Source: Bacteroides_E sp964583185
Lineage (GTDB): Bacteria > Bacteroidota > Bacteroidia > Bacteroidales > Bacteroidaceae
Length of the DNA: 64,000 nucleotides
Reading direction: 5' to 3'
Assembly (NCBI GenBank): GCA_964583185.1
Contig: CAZOVL010000003.1
Coordinates: forward strand, 3,263-67,262
Shown here: positions 15,993-25,450 of the stretch, in pieces
How the letters are laid out: each line of letters starts with the position of its first letter
Position numbering within the stretch: position 1 is the first letter of the stretch
The notes under the pieces: model-generated
The model's input: the letters and a program-made list of their open reading frames with translations, nothing else
What the model was told of the DNA's origin: nothing
The model's database searches: none
Translations under genes and position numbers: made by a program

Positions 15993-18539
15993 ATGAAAAA
16001 AAGAATAATCTTCTGTTTTTTATCTATAATACTTACACTCCCGGTATGTAGTGCTGAGCAGTTTATTCAATTCTCCAAAACACCATCTTCATTTGCTTTA
16101 TTTGAAGATGGAAGTGTAGTTCCTATTGTAGTAGATAAGGACGATTATAAAGGAGTTCTTATTGCAGCTGAGAATCTTAAAGAAGACTTTTCTTTAGTAA
16201 CAGATGTGCCTCCTAGATTATTATACGATACTGATCAATCTAATCAGATTATTATTGTTGGTACTATTGGGAAAAACAAACATATCAATCAATTGATAAA
16301 ATCCGGGAAAATTGATAAGTCTGCATTAACTGGTAAAAATGAGAAATTTGTTATTGCTACTGTTGATAATCCTATTGTTGGAGTTGATCGTGCTTTAATT
16401 ATTGCAGGAAGTGATAAAAGAGGTACAATTTATGGTATTTACGAATTGTCTCAACAGATTGGTGTATCTCCTTGGTATTGGTGGGCAGATGTTCCTGTAC
16501 ACAAACAAAAAGAGATATATATAAAAAGAGGTATATATACCAACGGAGAGCCTGCTGTAAAGTATAGGGGGATTTTTCTAAATGATGAGGCACCTTGTCT
16601 TACCGGTTGGGTAAAACATATGTATGGTACTAATTATGGAGATCATCGTTTTTATAGTCGTGTATTTGAACTAATATTGCGTCTTCGAGGAAATTTTCTT
16701 TGGCCAGCTATGTGGTCATGGGCTTTTTACCAAGACGATCCTCTTAATAGCCAACTTGCAGATGAGATGGGGGTTATTATTGGAACATCACATCACGAAC
16801 CAATGGCTCGGAATCATCAGGAATGGAGTCGAAAACGAAAAGAATATGGAGAATGGAACTATCAGACTAATAAGGAAACATTAGATCGTTTTTTTCGTGA
16901 AGGTATTGAACGCATGAAAAATACGGAAGATGTTGTAACTATAGGGATGAGAGGTGATGGTGATACTGAAATGTCTGAAGAAACTGATATTGCTCTTTTA
17001 GAAAGAGTCGTAAAAAATCAGCGGAAAATAATAAAAGATGTAACTAAGCGGCCAGCAAAAGAAACTCCTCAAGTTTGGGCACTATATAAAGAAGTGCAAG
17101 ATTATTATGATAAAGGAATGCGTGTTCCTGATGATGTAATTATGTTAATTTGTGATGATAATTGGGGCAATGTAAGGCGTTTACCTAATGCAAAAGAGCG
17201 AAAACATCCAGGAGGATGGGGATTGTATTATCATGTGGATTATGTTGGAGCCCCACGTAATACAAAGTGGCTTAATGTTACACCCATTCAGAATATGTGG
17301 GAACAGCTGCATTTAACATATGAATACGGAGTAGATAAACTTTGGGTTCTTAATGTTGGTGATTTGAAGCCGATGGAATATCCTATTACTTTGTTTTTAG
17401 ACATGGCTTGGAACCCTACTAAGTATACGGTGACTAATTTGTTAGAACATCCTCTCTCCTTTTGTTCGCAACAATTTGGAGAAGAACAAGCAGAAGAAGC
17501 AGCTCGTATTCTTAATTTATATAGTAAATATAACGGACGTGTAACCCCTGAAATGCTCGACAAAAACACATATAATCTTGAAACAGGTGAGTGGAAGAAA
17601 GTTTCTGATGAATATATAAAGTTGGAGGCCGAAGCTTTGCGTCAATATTTAAGTCTAGCACCCGACTACAGAGATGCTTATAAACAACTTATTCTTTTTC
17701 CTGTGCAGGCAACAGCGAATTTATATGAAATGTATTATGCACAAGCAATGAATCATAAATTATATGCTGAAAATAATCCAGAAGCAAACTATTGGGCAGA
17801 TAAAGTTGAACAAACATTTAAACGGGATGCTGAGTTGAGTTATGATTATAACAATGTAATGTCGAATGGGAAGTGGAAAAATATGATGATTCAAAAGAAA
17901 ATTGGATATACAAGCTGGAATGATAACTTCCCTGAAGATACTTTACCTAAAGTATTTAGACTTGAAAACGCAAAACAAGCCATAGGCAACTATGTTTTTT
18001 CATCTAGTGCGGGTTTTGTGGCTATGGAAGCAGAACATTTTTATGAAGTTATAGATTCTCCTAAAGCTAAATGGACAGTTCTACCTTATATGGGACGAAC
18101 TTTGAGTGGAGTAACATTGATGCCGTATACGGAATCAACTGAAGGAGCCTCAATCTCTTATAAATTGGAGTTGCCCAAAGATATTCGTTCTGTAAGAGTA
18201 CATATAATAGTAAAATCGACTTTAGCTTTTCATGATTCGAAAGGGCATGAATATAAGGTGAGATTTGATGGAGGAAATGAAAAAATTGTAAACTTCAATT
18301 CTGATTTAAATGAAGATCCACAAAATAGATATTCTGTTTTCTATCCTACAGTTGCTCGAAGAGTAGTTGAAAAAACCATAGACTTAAATGTTCCAATAAC
18401 TACAGATGGTTTTCAGATCTTAACTATTTCTCCTCTTGATCCAGCTATCGTTTTTGAAAAAATAGTAGTTGATTATGGTGGTTATAAAGAATCTTATCTT
18501 TTCATGGAAGAGTCTCCTGTAGAAAGGGATAAAGACTAA
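15993..18539 (+). CDS. GH115 xylan alpha-1,2-glucuronidase
   Basis: An 848-residue protein with a cleavable signal peptide (ending LPVCSAEQ). It is full length for GH115. Signatures include GSDKRGTIYGIYELSQQIGVSP with WYWWADVPV, KYRGIFLNDEAP, LILRLRGNFLWPAMW, GTSHHEPM, TIGMRGDGDTEM, LICDDNWGN and LWVLNVGDLKPMEYP. GH115 enzymes release (4-O-methyl-)glucuronic acid from internal xylose units of glucuronoxylan. The gene lies between GH30 and GH95 in a co-directional run with short gaps and is probably co-transcribed with them. I see no sign of disruption. Confidence 0.93.
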   Translation: MKKRIIFCFLSIILTLPVCSAEQFIQFSKTPSSFALFEDGSVVPIVVDKDDYKGVLIAAENLKEDFSLVTDVPPRLLYDTDQSNQIIIVGTIGKNKHINQLIKSGKIDKSALTGKNEKFVIATVDNPIVGVDRALIIAGSDKRGTIYGIYELSQQIGVSPWYWWADVPVHKQKEIYIKRGIYTNGEPAVKYRGIFLNDEAPCLTGWVKHMYGTNYGDHRFYSRVFELILRLRGNFLWPAMWSWAFYQDDPLNSQLADEMGVIIGTSHHEPMARNHQEWSRKRKEYGEWNYQTNKETLDRFFREGIERMKNTEDVVTIGMRGDGDTEMSEETDIALLERVVKNQRKIIKDVTKRPAKETPQVWALYKEVQDYYDKGMRVPDDVIMLICDDNWGNVRRLPNAKERKHPGGWGLYYHVDYVGAPRNTKWLNVTPIQNMWEQLHLTYEYGVDKLWVLNVGDLKPMEYPITLFLDMAWNPTKYTVTNLLEHPLSFCSQQFGEEQAEEAARILNLYSKYNGRVTPEMLDKNTYNLETGEWKKVSDEYIKLEAEALRQYLSLAPDYRDAYKQLILFPVQATANLYEMYYAQAMNHKLYAENNPEANYWADKVEQTFKRDAELSYDYNNVMSNGKWKNMMIQKKIGYTSWNDNFPEDTLPKVFRLENAKQAIGNYVFSSSAGFVAMEAEHFYEVIDSPKAKWTVLPYMGRTLSGVTLMPYTESTEGASISYKLELPKDIRSVRVHIIVKSTLAFHDSKGHEYKVRFDGGNEKIVNFNSDLNEDPQNRYSVFYPTVARRVVEKTIDLNVPITTDGFQILTISPLDPAIVFEKIVVDYGGYKESYLFMEESPVERDKD

Positions 18540-18598
18540 AACTTAATATTTATTTAATGTATATTAATATGTATAAGTACCTATATAATAATTTTAGA

Positions 18599-21022
18599 AT
18601 GAATTTAGTAAGAACATCTGTTTTATTTTTGTTTTTGATTTTTGGCTTATTAAGTTTAGCCGCACAAGAATTAAAGTTACGGTATGATCAACCGGCAAAG
18701 GTTTGGGAAGAAGCACTCCCTTTGGGTAATTCACGTTTGGGAGCTATGGTCTATGGTATTCCGGAAAGAGAGGAAATACAATTAAATGAAGAAACGATAT
18801 GGGGCGGTGGTCCTTATCGTAATGATAATCCTAAGGCATTAGCATCTCTTCCTGAAGTAAGAAAACTTATTTTTGAGGGTAAAAATAATGAGGCAGATAA
18901 ATTAATCAATCAAACTTTTTTTACTCAGACGCATGGAATGCCATTCCAAACAGCTGGAAGTGTTATCCTTCATTTCCCAGGGCATGAGGAGTATCAGAAT
19001 TATTATCGTGAACTCGATCTTGATCGTGCCCTAGCAACTACTACTTATACTGTAAATAATATTAAGTATACACGTACTGCTTTGTCTTCTTTTGCTGATG
19101 ACGTTTTTATTATGCAGCTCACTGCTAGTAAAAAGGGAGCATTAAACTTTGAAATAGAATATAGTAACCCATCTGAACATTCTATATATAAAAAAGATAA
19201 ATCACTTGTACTTGAAGGGAATGGTTCTAATCATGAAGGAATACCAGGAGTAATTAAATATCAGACTCATACAAAGGTGGTGAATAGTGATGGTAATGTA
19301 GAGGTTTCTGATAGTAAAATTACTGTGAATGGTGCTTCTTCTGTTGTTTTGTATGTTTCTATTGCTACTAATTTCACTGATTATCAAACTGTAAATACAG
19401 ATCCCTATACTAAGGCAACTAAATTGTTGGATGCTGCTATCCGAAAAAAAATGACTGTCGCCATGAAAGAGCATATTCTTAAGTATAGTGAGCAATTTCA
19501 TAGATTTACACTTAATTTAGGGCAATTGAATGGTACAGATAAACGTACAACTACTCAACGTATTTTAGATTTTCAGACTAATCAAGATCCTTCGTTAGTA
19601 ACACTTCTAGCACAATTTGGAAGATATTTGCTAATCTCCTCTTCGCAGCCCGGAAGTCAACCTGCTAATCTCCAGGGTATTTGGTGTAATAGTCTGTATC
19701 CTGCATGGGATAGCAAATACACTATTAATATAAATGCCGAAATGAATTATTGGCCAGCTGAAGTAACTAATTTATCTGAGACGCATGTACCTCTCTTCCA
19801 AATGCTAAAAGATTTAAGTGAAACTGGAGCAGAAACAGCACGTGTTATGTATGGTGCTGAAGGCTGGGTTGCTCACCACAATACAGATATTTGGCGGGTT
19901 ACCAGCCCCATCGATTTTGCTGCTGCAGGAATGTGGCCAACCGGAGGTACTTGGCTTAGTCAGCATCTTTGGGAGCATTATTTATTTACTGGAAATAAAA
20001 CGTTTTTGCGTGAAGTTTATCCCATCTTAAAAGGAGCGGCAGACTTCTTTATGTCCTCATTAGTTGAACATCCTCAGAATGGATGGATGGTTGTATCACC
20101 CTCTGTGTCACCTGAACATGGACCAATCTCTGCTGGATGTACAATGGATAATCAGTTGGTATTTGATATTCTTACTAGAACAGCTGAAGCAACCCAAATA
20201 TTAAATGGGGATTTAGTATATAGTAAACGACTATTAGATATGGCTGATAAATTGCCACCTATGCAAATAGGAAAATACTCACAACTTCAAGAATGGTTAG
20301 AAGATATAGATGATCCTAAGAGTGAACATAGACATGTTTCACACCTTTATGGGCTTTATCCGGGTAATCAGATATCTCCTTATCGTACTCCTGAGCTTTT
20401 TGAGGCAGCTCGCAACTCTTTGATTTATCGAGGAGATATGGCTACAGGGTGGTCAATTGGTTGGAAAGTGAATCTTTGGGCACGTTTACTCGATGGCAAT
20501 CATGCTTATAAGATTATCAACAATATGCTCACTCTTGCAGGGAGTGAGAATCCGGAAGGAAGAACTTATCCCAATCTGTTTACTGCACATCCGCCTTTCC
20601 AAATTGACGGAAATTTCGGACTGACAGCCGGAGTTGCCGAAATGCTTATTCAAAGTCACGATGGAGCCGTACATCTATTACCAGCATTACCGGAAGTATG
20701 GAAAGATGGTTCGGTTTCGGGAATCGTAGCACGCGGAGGTTTCGAAGTATCTATGAAGTGGGAGAACAGTAAGGTTTCAGAAGTGGAGGTTGTATCTAAA
20801 AATGGAAATAATTTACGCTTGCGGTCTTACGCCCCGCTTACCGGAAAACACATGAAAGAGGCACAGGGCGATAATCCGAATCTCTTATTGGTTCCGGCAC
20901 AGGCTGTAACACCTATTATTTCCGATAAGGCCTCATTGAAAGGCATCGAGTTAGATAAAGTATATGAATATGATATACCCACGGAAGCAGGAAAAACTTA
21001 CACTTTTAATGCTGTCAATTAA
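18599..21022 (+). CDS. GH95 alpha-L-fucosidase/alpha-L-galactosidase-like enzyme
   Basis: From the ATG at 18599 the protein has 807 residues with a normal signal peptide (MNLVRTSVLFLFLIFGLLSL, then AAQ). The frame is open 14 codons further upstream, but that extension would precede the signal peptide. GH95 features are WEEALPLGNSRLGAMVYG, IQLNEETIWGGGP, SQPANLQGIW, NAEMNYWPAE, HHNTDIWR and GWSIGWKVNLWARLLDG near the C-terminus. Family members remove terminal L-fucose or L-galactose; L-galactose occurs on some complex xylans. Base composition changes near 20560: the last 450 bp are visibly more GC-rich than the rest, suggesting recombination with a related gene. Confidence 0.92.
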   Translation: MNLVRTSVLFLFLIFGLLSLAAQELKLRYDQPAKVWEEALPLGNSRLGAMVYGIPEREEIQLNEETIWGGGPYRNDNPKALASLPEVRKLIFEGKNNEADKLINQTFFTQTHGMPFQTAGSVILHFPGHEEYQNYYRELDLDRALATTTYTVNNIKYTRTALSSFADDVFIMQLTASKKGALNFEIEYSNPSEHSIYKKDKSLVLEGNGSNHEGIPGVIKYQTHTKVVNSDGNVEVSDSKITVNGASSVVLYVSIATNFTDYQTVNTDPYTKATKLLDAAIRKKMTVAMKEHILKYSEQFHRFTLNLGQLNGTDKRTTTQRILDFQTNQDPSLVTLLAQFGRYLLISSSQPGSQPANLQGIWCNSLYPAWDSKYTININAEMNYWPAEVTNLSETHVPLFQMLKDLSETGAETARVMYGAEGWVAHHNTDIWRVTSPIDFAAAGMWPTGGTWLSQHLWEHYLFTGNKTFLREVYPILKGAADFFMSSLVEHPQNGWMVVSPSVSPEHGPISAGCTMDNQLVFDILTRTAEATQILNGDLVYSKRLLDMADKLPPMQIGKYSQLQEWLEDIDDPKSEHRHVSHLYGLYPGNQISPYRTPELFEAARNSLIYRGDMATGWSIGWKVNLWARLLDGNHAYKIINNMLTLAGSENPEGRTYPNLFTAHPPFQIDGNFGLTAGVAEMLIQSHDGAVHLLPALPEVWKDGSVSGIVARGGFEVSMKWENSKVSEVEVVSKNGNNLRLRSYAPLTGKHMKEAQGDNPNLLLVPAQAVTPIISDKASLKGIELDKVYEYDIPTEAGKTYTFNAVN

Positions 21023-21313
21023 TTGTTTGTCGACAAATACAATATTCCGGTAAACAATTATTGCTTCATTAAATAAAATATTGATATTGAATATTAGTAT
21101 GTTAAATATTAATGAATAGAAAACATACCACGATAAATAACCGTAATCGTTTGGTTGACTGTGTTTTAATCTTATCATATTGCTGATAAATATATGAATT
21201 TGAATGTGTAGGAGTAAATAATGTAATTAATGTAATTAATGTAATTTGTGATTACTTCTGTAATATAGAAAAGTGTACAACTGAGAAATAATAATAATAA
21301 TTTAATTTGATTT

Positions 21314-22948
21314 ATGAACAGAATTATTGGTTTTAAAATTTTATGCTGTTTTACAGCCATCGCTTTGTTCTGTGGATGTAATGATTCTCTTTTAATAGAG
21401 AATAATCCTACTGTAGAAAATAAATATCAAGTGGAAGACGGTGTTCAAATTATGGAGAATACAAAATACTATTGGTATGAAGGAGAAAAAATCTACTTAG
21501 AAGAGATTCCGGAAAAGGAATATGTTGTATTTAAAAAGAAAGATTTACAGGAATTATCTTCGCTTAAAAATCAGAGTTCAACTCCTCTTATTAAAGAAGA
21601 GTTTCAGGAATTAAAACTTGCAGGAATTATTTTATCGGACAAAGCTGCTACTGAGAAAGATAATGTCATGTGGGGTATAACAGAAAGTAATTTAAGATCA
21701 GCAATTGCTGGCGATATTCCTACTATTATTTATAAATCTCCTTTTTATAAGTCTTCGTTAGGTGAGGAAATTGGTATTTCACATCTCTTTTATGTGAAAT
21801 TAAAATCAGAGAAAGATAAGGATAAACTTATCGAATTAGCCACTAAAAATAATGTAGACATCATTGGTAATAATGAGTTTATGCCTTTATGGTACACTCT
21901 TTCATGCGACAATGAATCAGCCGGAGATGCCTTACAAATGGCTAATGAATTTTATGAGTCAGGTCTTTTTGAATTTGCAGAACCTGACATAATAGGGAAT
22001 CTTGCTGTAAATACCAATGATACTTATTTTAATAAACAATGGAATCTTAGTGGAAGTAACTCAATTAATTGGGTATCTGCCTACGCATTAACACAGGGTG
22101 CAAATGTTAAAGTTGCTATTATTGACACAGGCATCGAACAGTTACACCCAGATTTAGCCAATGTTTTTCCAGCATATGATCTTGTTGAAGGTTCGTGGTA
22201 TGCCACAAATATATACGGTGAACATGGCACTGCCTGTGCCGGTATTATCGGAGCGACAACAAATAATAATAAGGGTATTGCGGGTATAGCTCCTAAAGTA
22301 GCAATCTAGAGCTATGCACATAACTTCGGGACTCAACCTAATGCCGCTCAACAATTAGCATCAGGAATAGCATTAGCTTCCGGAAGTGTGGATGTTATTA
22401 GCTGTTCATGGAGTGGTCCGACAAATTCTCTGATTACAGATGCTATTCGTTATAATGCAGGTTGGGGACGAAATGGAAAAGGGACTGTTGTTGTATTTGC
22501 TACCGGAAATGAAGGTCGCAGTAGTGTTTCTTTTCCAGCTAATTGCCATTCGAGCGTAATAGCAGTGGGAGCTATAGGTCAAAATGGTAGAAAATCAAGT
22601 TTTAGTAATTATGGAACAGAATTGGATATTGTAGCTCCTGGCGAATACATTCCAACAACTGATTTACTTTACGGATATGGTTATGATAAATCTGATTATA
22701 CTATGAAATTCAATGGAACTTCAGCTGCTTGCCCTCACGTTGCTGCTGTTGCGGCATTGATCCTTTCTTTAAATGAGAACCTTACAGCTCAGGAGGTTAA
22801 AGATATTATAGAAAAAACAGCGAGAAAAGTGGGTGGTTACTCTTATACAACGGTGTCCGGTAGACCTAATGGCACATGGAATAGAGAGATGGGATACGGA
22901 TTGGTTGATGCATATAATGCCGTATTAGAAGCTAGAAGACGCTTATAA
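21314..22948 (+). pseudogene. S8 (subtilisin-like) protease lipoprotein interrupted by an amber codon
   Basis: One reading frame covers a 544-codon subtilase, but a TAG at 22307-22309 splits it into 331 residues and a remainder whose next ATG is at 22388. The first part has a lipoprotein signal (ALFCGCND), a prodomain, and the catalytic Asp (AIIDTGIEQLHPDL) and His (HGTACAGIIGA). The second has the oxyanion Asn region (ATGNEGRSS) and the catalytic Ser (NGTSAACPHVAAVAALIL). All catalytic residues are kept and no frameshift exists, so the loss is recent, or the TAG is a sequencing error. Neither half can be an active protease alone. A lipoprotein gene follows 24 bp downstream. Confidence 0.85.
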
Positions 22949-22972
22949 GTATTTATATAAATTGAGAAAAAT

Positions 22973-23404
22973 ATGAAAAACGAAAGAATTATTTTATCCA
23001 TACTAATGTTGATATGTATGTGTAGTTGCGATAGCGAATATAAGGATTTTCTTTATAAGGAATACCAGTTACCGGCCAAGCCTGGTGCATTGGAATTAAA
23101 TATTGAGACAGATAAGGCTGTACTAATTAATGATAAGACTGAATTTCAAAGGGTTTTTTCCAATTTTCCCAATGCAAGAGCCGTTGATTTTAAGAACTAT
23201 ACTTTATTGTTAGTCAAAGGTGTTTCCACATCAGGGATAAGGGACATTGAGAAAACGATTTCGGAAACTGATAATAAATATATATTTACTATTTCTGTAA
23301 ATGGAAATGGTACTACGGTTATGGAGTCCTGGTATTTAGCTTATATTATTCCTAAAACAAGCGAGGAAAATATAACTTTAACAGTTACGTATGAATTATT
23401 CTAA
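22973..23404 (+). CDS. hypothetical lipoprotein linked to the subtilase
   Basis: A 143-residue protein with a lipoprotein signal peptide (MLICMCSCDSEY, Cys about 19). The mature part is predicted to be mostly beta-strand (YTLLLVKGVSTSGIRDIEKT, KYIFTISVNGNG, AYIIPKTSEENITLTVTYEL). I do not recognise the family. It starts 24 bp after the broken subtilase on the same strand. A protease-associated or inhibitor-like role is possible but rests on position only. The composition matches its AT-rich left neighbour. Confidence 0.6.
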   Translation: MKNERIILSILMLICMCSCDSEYKDFLYKEYQLPAKPGALELNIETDKAVLINDKTEFQRVFSNFPNARAVDFKNYTLLLVKGVSTSGIRDIEKTISETDNKYIFTISVNGNGTTVMESWYLAYIIPKTSEENITLTVTYELF

Positions 23405-23543
23405 TTTGAATATTGTCTGGTACTGAAATAAGTTGTAATTATAAAAGTAAAAGGATAAAGAGGTATAATAGGTCAAATTATTAATAAATATTATAAATAT
23501 TAAATTATTAACCGACAAATAAATATAAAAATATAACAACAAG

Positions 23544-25139
23544 ATGAAGAAGAAGAATATTATTTTATTAATGCTTTTGGCTGTGATATATGGGTGCAAT
23601 TCGCCTAAAGAAGCAACCACCACTTATACCAATCCGCTCATGTGGCTTGATGCCCCCGACCCCTCTCTAACAAGGTGCGGCGATGATTTCTACCTCGTAA
23701 CCACCACCATGCATACCATGCCCGGCGCACCCGTTATGAAATCCCGAGACCTGGTTAATTGGGAGATTGTCAGCTACGTATTCGACACCTTAAATGATAC
23801 CCCGAAGTACGATATGAACGAGGGCACAGTTTACGGTCGCGGACAGTGGGCCACCTCCATCCGCTATCACAAAGGAAAGTTTTACGTACTCTTCTCACCC
23901 AACGATCAGCCATATAGTGCTTATATCTACTCAACCACCGATCCGGCAACTGACAAGTGGGAGTTAGTTTCACGTACACCCCACTTCCACGATGCTTCGC
24001 TTTTCTTCGATGAAGACGGACGCGTGTTTATATTTTATGGAACAGGCGAACTTCGCGAACTAAAAGAAGACCTTTCGGATGTAAAAGAAGGGGGCGTACA
24101 CATGAAAATATTCGAACGCGATGCCGAAGAAACCGGCCTGCTCGAAGGAAGCCACGTTATCAAACACAACGGAAAATACTACCTCATGATGATATCATGG
24201 CCCAACGGCAAGCCACGCCGCCAGGTGTGCTTCCGTGCCGACAACATCACCGGCCCGTACGAGAAGAAAGTGGTATTGGAAGACAACTTTGCGGACTTCC
24301 CCTACGTAGGACAAGGTTGCTTAGTCGATGATAAGAACGGTAACTGGTATGCCGTTATATTTCAGGATCGAGGAGCTATCGGTCGTGTACCCCTGCTTAT
24401 GCCTTGTACCTGGACAGACGGTTGGCCCATGTTGGGTGATGAAAATGGAAAAGTACCTGCTATGGGCAAAACCCCTTTGAAGCCACACCCTGTAAATAGC
24501 TGTATTGTGGATAGTGATGATTTCAGCGGAACCGAACTGAAAATGTGTTGGCAGTGGAATCATAATCCTCGCAACGAAAATTGGTCACTTACTGAACGTC
24601 CCGGCTACTTGCGACTTAAAACAAACCGCCCAGTAGATAATTTGTATGCTGCTTACAATACACTGACACAACGTATGGAAGGACCTCGTTGCACCGGAGC
24701 CATATCTATCGACCTATCGCAGATGAAAGACGGTGACGTAACTGGATTGGCAGCATTCAACGGTCATTCAGGATTACTATCGGTTACAAAAAAAGATGAT
24801 AAGAAATACCTGACCATGTCTACCAATGTAGTGGATTTAAGCGATAAGGAAAAAGCAATTCTGGATGTTGAAATTGATGAAAAAGAAAAAATTGAATTGG
24901 AACAAAATCTTATCTATTTACGTATAGATGGCGATTTTAACTTAAATAAGGATATCGCTACATTCTATTATAGCACCGATAACGAAAATTGGACGAAAAT
25001 AGGTAGTGATTTCAAAATGCGTTTTGATTACAGAAAACTTTTTATGGGTACACGATATGCTATATTTAATTATGCTACCAAGGAAGAAGGAGGTTATGTA
25101 GACGTGGATTTCTTTCATTATGAGAACTTAAAAAACTAA
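23544..25139 (+). CDS. GH43-family arabinofuranosidase/xylosidase lipoprotein
   Basis: A 531-residue lipoprotein (VIYGCNSP lipobox). The five-bladed propeller of GH43 occupies about residues 30-320: the general base region LDAPDPSL, the pKa-modulating Asp in HDASLFFDEDGRVFIFYG, and the general acid Glu in LLEGSHVIKHNGKYYLM. A C-terminal beta-sandwich (about 330-531; DDFSGTELKMCWQWNHNP through ATKEEGGYVDVDFFHYE) is of the concanavalin-like type common in this subfamily (GH43_12-like by eye). It would remove arabinose or xylose from arabinoxylan. The 5' two-thirds (to about 24480) is clearly more GC-rich than the 3' part and the neighbouring genes, a sign of recombination or recent acquisition. 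Confidence 0.9.
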   Translation: MKKKNIILLMLLAVIYGCNSPKEATTTYTNPLMWLDAPDPSLTRCGDDFYLVTTTMHTMPGAPVMKSRDLVNWEIVSYVFDTLNDTPKYDMNEGTVYGRGQWATSIRYHKGKFYVLFSPNDQPYSAYIYSTTDPATDKWELVSRTPHFHDASLFFDEDGRVFIFYGTGELRELKEDLSDVKEGGVHMKIFERDAEETGLLEGSHVIKHNGKYYLMMISWPNGKPRRQVCFRADNITGPYEKKVVLEDNFADFPYVGQGCLVDDKNGNWYAVIFQDRGAIGRVPLLMPCTWTDGWPMLGDENGKVPAMGKTPLKPHPVNSCIVDSDDFSGTELKMCWQWNHNPRNENWSLTERPGYLRLKTNRPVDNLYAAYNTLTQRMEGPRCTGAISIDLSQMKDGDVTGLAAFNGHSGLLSVTKKDDKKYLTMSTNVVDLSDKEKAILDVEIDEKEKIELEQNLIYLRIDGDFNLNKDIATFYYSTDNENWTKIGSDFKMRFDYRKLFMGTRYAIFNYATKEEGGYVDVDFFHYENLKN

Positions 25140-25450
25140 AAGATGGAACTCTCACAATAAAAATAACAGAGTTAATATTTCTTGCATTATTTGCTTTTTT
25201 ACAATGGTATATATGGACAAGACCATAAAAAATGAGGAGATCTTTATTATGAGCAATAACTTTGGCTTTTCCTTGCTACTGAATCCACTAGTGATGAAAA
25301 AAGGAATTTGTATATTATTCGCTGTAAAAGATCTCGTCTGCGGCTATGGATTGATAATCAGTTGCCTTACGACTATAGATATATTAAGATGTAAATCCAT
25401 TTAAATATGATATAAAGATATTAAATACAAAAACTTAAAAATATAGAAGA
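25140..25450 (+). other. gene-free stretch with a possible coding fossil
   Basis: No convincing gene. A 66-codon frame (25204-25404) has no homology I can name and poor composition. Another frame overlapping it, ending at the TAA near 25393, reads RLRLWIDNQLPYDYRYIKM, which looks protein-like and may be the tail of a lost gene. The right end must hold the start signals of the next GH43 gene. Confidence 0.3.

Noticed and set aside
22307..22309. TAG as a recoded (pyrrolysine or readthrough) codon
   Set aside because: No recoding elements or genes are visible, and nearby genes show ordinary decay; a nonsense mutation or sequencing error is simpler.
25204..25404. 66-codon plus-strand frame as a gene
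   Set aside because: Low-complexity hydrophobic sequence, no ribosome-binding context, and a different overlapping frame looks more like coding remnant.
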